Source of the DNA: Epiperipatus broadwayi
Lineage: Eukaryota > Onychophora > Udeonychophora > Euonychophora > Peripatidae
Length of the DNA stretch: 64,000 nucleotides
NCBI GenBank assembly: GCA_028023455.1
Contig: JAQFVV010012405.1
Coordinates: 6,595,334 to 6,659,333, forward strand
Direction of reading: 5' to 3'
Part shown: positions 57,861-64,000 of the stretch, piece after piece
Numbering within the stretch: the first letter of the stretch is position 1
Layout of the letters: each line of letters begins with the position of its first letter
The notes under the pieces: generated by a model
Database searches by the model: none
What the model saw: the letters and a program-made list of their open reading frames with translations, nothing else
What the model was told of the DNA's origin: nothing
Translations under genes and position numbers: made by a program

Positions 57861-58504
57861 AATGATGATTATATTACAGAAGAGTGGAATGATAAAAGAA
57901 GAAATAAAAAAAACAATGGTATTAATTTAGTCAATTAAACCAGCAAGAAGAGAGTGGAAAAGTATGCCAAGTTTGGTATATTACAAGAGTTTTTGATTTA
58001 CTTATATTAATAATGACTGCAGTTATGTAATCAGAAGTATATTTCTTCAGTATATTTTAGGAATTTATCGATTAATATTTTTTAAATTCTATTATAAGAT
58101 TTTTTAAAAAATAGTTTACTACTTATAAATATAAGATATGACAGCATAATTAGCACATTACAAGAAAAAAACCTCTATGGCATGTTTCTTCAAGATAACT
58201 TTTAGGAAAAGGCAATGCTCATCTTGTTAGTAAAATACCAGATGCTAAAAGCTTACAGTTTTTGTTGCTTGTTACATAGTGAAATACAGACCAATTTATT
58301 AACAAATAATTGAAAAGGTAGCTAGAATGGGTATATAGATATCTGGAAAAAATTTCTTTCTTTCTGGAACTTGAAAACCTTTTCACATTTTACTCGGATT
58401 GAATTCCAAGTTCTGAATATGGTAAGAGAATATACTACAACACTTTATTTTATAGTAGATGTCTAAGAAATTCTTCACATATATGAAAGATTGCTAATTA
58501 TATA
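57861..58504. other. A/T-rich gap, possibly more hAT relic
   Basis: No block I can align with confidence. It lies between the hAT fragment and a hAT-like terminus. Confidence 0.35.
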
Positions 58505-58735
58505 GAGCAAGGGTGGGCAAGATATTGATTGCCATCTGCCGAAACATTTTGGAGTGACCACCTGATTAAAAAAAAAAGTGATGATAACCAACATTTTGTT
58601 AGATTTAGGTAGCTATACCTAAAAGAGGTGAAATCTGTTGTTTGTTGAAAAAATTGAATCACGGTCTGTCCAGAAGTCCCTATACCTAGGACACTAAGAT
58701 GGCTCTGGCCATGGTTAGGTGTGCCCATTTCAGGT
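58505..58735 (+). mobile_element. hAT-like terminus or MITE (tentative)
   Basis: CAAGGGTGGGCAAG at 58507 resembles the CAGNGGTGGGCAA terminus common among animal hAT elements. It opens rightward, away from the transposase fragment, so it would be the left end of a separate small element. A candidate right end, TGTGCCCATTTCAGG near 58720, is only a weak inverted match. No 8 bp duplication was confirmed. Confidence 0.35.
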
Positions 58736-60512
58736 GATTGATATTCAAAGGATTAGCCCTCTTATAATGGTTGGAAGACTAGAGAATGTGTATTATTTCC
58801 CTGCTCATGTTTTGTCAAGTAAAGATGCAGAACTCTCAATTTTAGAAAAAAGATGACTGTTGAAAAAAGTGCGTCTTTCTCAAACTGTCCGAACGCTCAT
58901 CATAATTCAAGACAATTTGTTTAATTTTTCACTTTGTATTTGCTCTATTATTTATTCCTTGTATTCATAAGCAATAAAGTTACTTTTGAAAATAAATAAG
59001 AATATTCAAAATCAGAGTTTAATTAGATAATTTGAAAAAACACATTGTAAGTAGTTAATTTCAAGATCAATGTTTTTTTTAGTAAATAATTTTGATTAAA
59101 TATGTTTTTGAAAGACAGTATAATTATTTTAATTATATTTAGTCTCAGTTGGTATCCATACTTGATAAATGACCTATAGTTGTTTGTAATCCAAGGTAAT
59201 AAAATCAAGGCAATTATTATTAAGGTAAAAAAATGACTAGGTTTACTAATCATTCTGCTATCTGCTAGTCAGATTACCAAAGTTTTGAGATTTCTCTCTG
59301 CACTCCAACAATGATAACTTGGAAAAGACTCTTGTGATATGCCAGAAAAATCCTACTGCTAACTAATGTGAACTTCTATGTGGAAAAGAAGCTGATTAAG
59401 TAGATAAAAAAACCCATAGGATTTCTCTCTCTCTTTCTTGGATTGTTTGTATCAGCCAATGTAGTATCTGATATATTACCTCTTACTTGCTGATTGGAAT
59501 CATCTCCCAAAACCTACTACAAGAATTAACAAACTTAGAAAAATGTACCCAACTATACTGTTTATATAATATACATTGCCTTATACAAGAATATTTAATA
59601 CTACAGATTCACAGATAATTCAATGAATTCTCACAGATCATCTGGAAATCAAAAAGATAAGGATTTCAAATTGTAAGTCATATATATTTATACAGACTTT
59701 TATTATAAAAAGTAAAAAAGGAGCTTATTATTAAAAAATTTAGTAAAAGATTCCCGAACTTAATTTATTTTGTCTTGGCTTTAATTTACTTATTACAAAA
59801 AAGTTTTCTTTTTATATAATCTTATGTTTTTTTGATATACATATATTTAATTATGTTATACTTCCTTTTATTATGGTTTTAAAAATAAACATTACAGAAT
59901 CCTTAAGAAATGCACTGATATAGAAGGGGGGGGGGCATCAAAATAAGTAATTGTACTGCTCACTGTAATAATTTCACTGTAGTTGAGGAAACAAATAATA
60001 AAATAAAGTAAGTCTTGAAATGTATTTCTTGAAATTTATTCACTAAGCGATGTGTTGTTTAGTATTATGAATCTTCATGGAAAAATGATCGATTTTAACA
60101 ATTATGAATAATGTTCTACATGTAAAGAAGTGTTAACAGTAAAGTTCAAAAAGAGCTTTATTTTTTAAAAAATACTTAAAATTTAATTGATTTCTGAATT
60201 ACAAAAATAAAATTTATTTAACAGTAGTATGTGAATATACGTGCCGGTATGAATATAGGTTAATAATGTACATTTAAGTCTTACATAAAGTACATGCTTT
60301 TGAGAAATAAATAAATTGAAAAAGTCTGCTTAGAATTCCACCTTACTTAAAAGAAATAACTTCGAAAAGAAAGTATGCATTGAATAATGAGGATTCATCA
60401 TCATCATCATAATAATAATGTACATTACTTGTGATTGTTTTTACTTACTTAATTAAATAAAATAAATGTACTATCAATGAAGACTACGTTTTATTTAATT
60501 AACTAAATTTAC
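58736..60512. other. A/T-rich DNA, nothing recognised
   Basis: A G10 run at 59926-59935 and a short (ATC/ATA)n at 60388-60420 are the only notable structures. Confidence 0.4.
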
Positions 60513-61245
60513 TAACGTGAAAGGCTAAAACCAACGAAAGATAAGCTTTAAACATGCTTATGTGACAGCCAATCAGATATAATAATGACCGCATGTGGAA
60601 CTCTTTATTCTAAAACACAAGCCAGAACTATAAGAAAAGGACTCACCTTATTCTATGCTTAAATTTATATATAAATAAGCCAGACTCAAGCATTTCGAAC
60701 TGAGAGTGTGAAGTTTAAAATACCTTCACATTTAATTCACTAAATATTATATATAAATAAACAACGTGAAATCTTTCGATTTACTATGAAGCAATTTTTA
60801 AATCTAATGAAATGATAGTAACAAATGTAAATATGTCAAATTTATTAAGCGCAAGCAGATAACATTGTAATAACGTGAAAGGCTAAACCCACTATCATTT
60901 CATTAGATTTAAAAATTGCTTCATAGTAAATCGAAAGATTTCACGTTGTTTATTTATATATAATATTTAGTGAATTAAATGTGAAGGTATTTTAAACTTC
61001 ACACTCTAGTTCGAAATGCTTGAGTCTGGCTTATTTATATATAAATTTAAGAATAGAAGAAGGTGGGTCCCATCTTTTTCTTATAGTTCTGGCTTGTGTT
61101 TTAAAATTAAGAGTTCCATGTGTGGTCATTATTTCATCTGATTGGCTGTCACATAAGCATGTTTAAAGCACATCTTTCGATGGTTTTAGACTTTCACGTT
61201 ATTACAATGTTATCTGTTTGTGCTTAATAAATTTGACCTGTTTAA
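60513..61245. repeat. Large fold-back element (~690 bp) with a terminal copy in its loop
   Basis: Left arm 60513-60812 and right arm 60891-61201 are inverted copies (TAACGTGAAAGG / CTTTCACGTTA ends; TTTAAACATGCTTATGTGAC; AAGCCAGACTCAAGCATTTC; CTAATGAAATGATAGT at the turn). The loop (60813-60890) contains AAGCAGATAACATTGTAAT followed by AACGTGAAAGGCTAAA, and the complement of that whole string lies at and beyond the right end (to 61245). The loop thus holds a second, longer version of the element's end. No coding capacity. Confidence 0.88.
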
Positions 61246-62871
61246 GTAAATTTAATTTTCAAAGATTTAAAGAATCATTTTTAACAATTTTGTAAATAAC
61301 TCTACTTTCTGTATTAATGTCATATTTACATGGCAAAAGATGGGTGTATTTAAAGCATAAGTAGGTCAGTGGTATCTAAAAGTTTATAAAGTATGTATAA
61401 TAAATATAAAAATATTTTAGAGATCTTCAACAACTTATATTTGAAAGTTAAATTTATTTAATTATTTAAATAAACATACTATCTAATATTTGGCAATCAT
61501 AGATAATTATAAGAACTTTAATGAAGACAAATTTCCGCCTGACTAATATATAAGTACCATAATAATTTCTACTTCACTACCAGTGTTGTATATTGGTGGA
61601 AATTAATTACTGTTGAATACTACAGAATGATTTTGAAGAATTAAATGCTAAGTTGCATATGGGTTTACGATATGGACTAATTTAAATTATATAATCATTG
61701 TCATTTATAGTTAAGGAATCTACGATTAGCCATGCCTATTTATATGCTTTTTAAAAAGTGATGACTTAACAATTTATTTGATTTATTCAATTTTTGTGGG
61801 AAAATAACAATACTCTGTGCCATGAGCCATAGATGAAAGCTTAAATATTAAACATTGTATTAATGTGCTGAAGATAGATACAGTTAACTCTGCCCTGTTA
61901 CATGTGCCTTCATAAATATGCTAAAAATGTTATTTTTGTGTGTCTGGCATTATGATTAAAATCACAGAACTTGCATTTTCTTGTATAGATATTAGATTAA
62001 ATGTGAGATATGTTGTTTAGTGATGTGTTCATATTTTATAATTTTGTTAATTCCACCTGTGAGGTGTTTCAACCTTGATAGATTTCAGTTGTGTTTTACA
62101 GTATGTGCTTATTATCAGAATGGTGATGATTCAAAATGACTATTAATACTTTTTAAGATTACTATCAAGACATTAGGTCAATTACAATGGAATTTGATAT
62201 AAAAAGTTTACTTCCAAAATATATTCATGACATTATTCATATTGCATCAAAGACAATTCCCAAAGTCAGTTTATTTGATTTCTTATAATGATGTCAAGGA
62301 AATGTTGTGAAGGGATCCAAAAATCAATTTATTTTCGAAAAAAAAAATTCCGAAAGACTTAATTTCATTGCCTAAATACTGTTCTCTGTTGTGTCTTATT
62401 CTCAGCGATTTCTATTAAAAGCAATTAATGTTACATTTTTTTTTTGAAAGACTTTAAAATAATCTTAATAACGTAGGATCGAATCTACCTCCTCTTTAAA
62501 ATTATTGCTCACGTTCAAAGTAAAATGGTTTTTTAAAGATTTCTGTTACTATCTATTTACTTCATACGCCCAGACAATTGAAGAAATGCGCGTATAACTG
62601 CAGAATATTAATATCATCATACTTGTAAGCTGAAAAACCTATTGACTGGTCTATCTATATTGCCGAGCATTTTCATAATCTTGTCCAGTGGTATTACATT
62701 ACCGGTAGGGAATTACATAATGACAGGGCTATGCAGACTCGATTTGTACATAGTGAGTGTTTAGATATCTTTCTTAATATTATTTTAGTTACCATTTAAC
62801 TTTAGTTAAAGTACATTTAAGTCCTGTTAGTATTTTAGATAGAAAATAATCTTTAAATGTCATTATTTTAG
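61246..62871. other. A/T-rich DNA, nothing recognised
   Basis: From about 62560 the composition becomes less A/T-rich, but no coding trace was recognised. Confidence 0.4.
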
Positions 62872-63258
62872 TTATAATTTTTTTCCCCCTATATCAGTCA
62901 TTTTTTTCATTAATTTTATTAAGAATTTATTTTTTCGAAAAATGACAGTATTTTTTTTTGCATTAGGATAGGCAAAAAAAATAACTGATTCTTCTTTTTG
63001 ATATTTGTATTCATTGAAAGTTTTGTGATGGCGATTGTGAAGAGACAGTCGGGCTCTGCGCTTCAGTAGTGTCTTTCTTTTTTTTCTCTCATTTCTTTCT
63101 CTCTTTTTTTTTCTTTCAGTTTTTGACTCGTCAGCTTGTGTTGAATCTGTTGAGTACAAATGTAGCATTTTTTTCATGAGTAATTTATGTTTCCCTTTGC
63201 ACAACAGAGGAAAAAGGAAACTTGGTTTTTTTCCAGTCTCTAACAAAGCTGATATCAA
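62872..63258 (-). other. Unidentified 128-codon open frame (minus)
   Basis: It is among the longest open frames in the window and begins M-I-S-A-L-L-E-T-G-K-K-P. The middle (K-K-R-E-R-N-E-R-K-K-R-K) comes from a purine-rich low-complexity stretch, but R-R-A-R-L-S-L-H-N-R-H-H-K-T-F-N-E-Y afterwards has balanced composition. No domain, signal peptide or neighbour supports a function. It could be an exon, a chance frame through low complexity, or a repeat. Confidence 0.25.
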
Positions 63259-64000
63259 TAAGTAAGAAAGAGAGAGAGAACAAAAATTACTATAGGGCTA
63301 ACTAAATCCGGATTGTTTTGCACTGGTTCCCAGAGTATATATCATTTTACGGAAATTGGGGAAGAGGCTATTTTGCTTTTTATCTTTATTATTGGAAATT
63401 GTCATCATGTTTTTTTTTTTTTTTACACAAATGATTAAGCACGCAGTGGCATAAACCTCCTTTCTGTTAGTTTTTAAGTTAGTCTTGATTAATTTAACCT
63501 CTCAAAGGTTATTTAGGATGACTAAATTTTATTTCTGTATTTTTCTTCTGCAAAGGAAATATTTATTATTAACTCCAATCAAACAGTAGAAAAGAACTCT
63601 TTTTTAACCCTTTTATCCACGTAGTTAATTGATGCGATTTAATGGTAGTGAGTGTTAAAATAAAATTATCATAACAATGTAATAATTTAAGTTGAAAAAC
63701 TAATATTTTTATAAACGCTTTCAGCTTACTCATATAATTGATTTGTACATGAAAAAAAAAGAATTCCAAAGATATTCAGTTAATAATTTTTCGTAGAATT
63801 TATTATTACAAAAAAAAAAAAATTGGCATGGGTGTGCATGTTTTCATGTGTAAATATCGTGGGTAATTCCTATTTAAAAATCATATACATCATACAAGAA
63901 ATTGTATTCTTCTATCTAGGTTTTTATTTATACTTTTAGGTACATCTAATAGAATGCTCTTATTATATCGTAATGTAACCTGTTTTATATTATAACTTTC
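63259..64000. other. A/T-rich DNA, nothing recognised
   Basis: A T run (63410-63424) and an A run (63811-63823) are present. No supported gene. Confidence 0.4.

Noticed and set aside
63040-63140. A basic nuclear-localisation-like segment within the 128-codon frame
   Set aside because: The K/R/E stretch comes from low-complexity TTTCTTTC-type sequence, so it is no evidence of function.

Overview
This window looks like intergenic DNA from an invertebrate animal genome. It is very A+T-rich (about three quarters by eye), and every coding trace I can read is an animal-type transposable element or a decayed gene. I found no intact cellular gene, no rRNA gene, no functional tRNA gene, no operon-like layout and no CRISPR array. 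The species cannot be named from the sequence.

The commonest element is one RTE-like LINE family. Its reverse transcriptase ends in a stop codon that begins a (TGA)n tail. About a dozen pieces occur: plus strand at 0.9, 2.6-4.0 (with a second copy nested inside), 5.8-8.3, 22.8-23.2 and 44.9 kb; minus strand at 11.4, 21.9, 23.8-24.1, 34.8, 42.0, 49.3-50.8 and 53.3 kb. A different, older LINE (endonuclease plus RT with YAND) lies on the minus strand at 43.4-45.85 kb and has been invaded by later insertions. LINE C-termini with a zinc knuckle lie at 1.74, 52.35 and 54.1-55.2 kb. A Penelope-like GIY-YIG endonuclease is at 21.4 kb, and a hAT (DUF4371-like) transposase piece is at 57.2 kb. Three short related coding ends that stop in the same place lie at 10.4, 12.4 and 16.0 kb.

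The centrepiece is 36.7-40.3 kb. A decayed Merlin (IS1016/ISXO2-like) DDE transposase, with all three acidic catalytic residues still readable, sits between inverted arms about 1 kb long. Both arms carry arrays of a ~60 bp A/T-rich motif. The whole reads as one composite transposon about 3.6 kb long.

The rest is dominated by fold-back DNA: inverted repeats or MITE-like elements near 5.1, 11.8, 15.7-16.3, 19.0-19.35, 20.2, 20.9, 26.1-26.7, 35.2, 41.1, 46.1 and 60.5-61.2 kb. There are also tRNA-like short repeats (14.5, 27.7, 44.6 kb; weaker ones at 34.2, 41.2 and 46.8 kb), local tandem duplications, microsatellites, three G10/C10 runs, and a C2H2 zinc-finger pseudogene at 29.5 kb. The elements do not work together as a pathway; the window records repeated insertion, nesting and decay.
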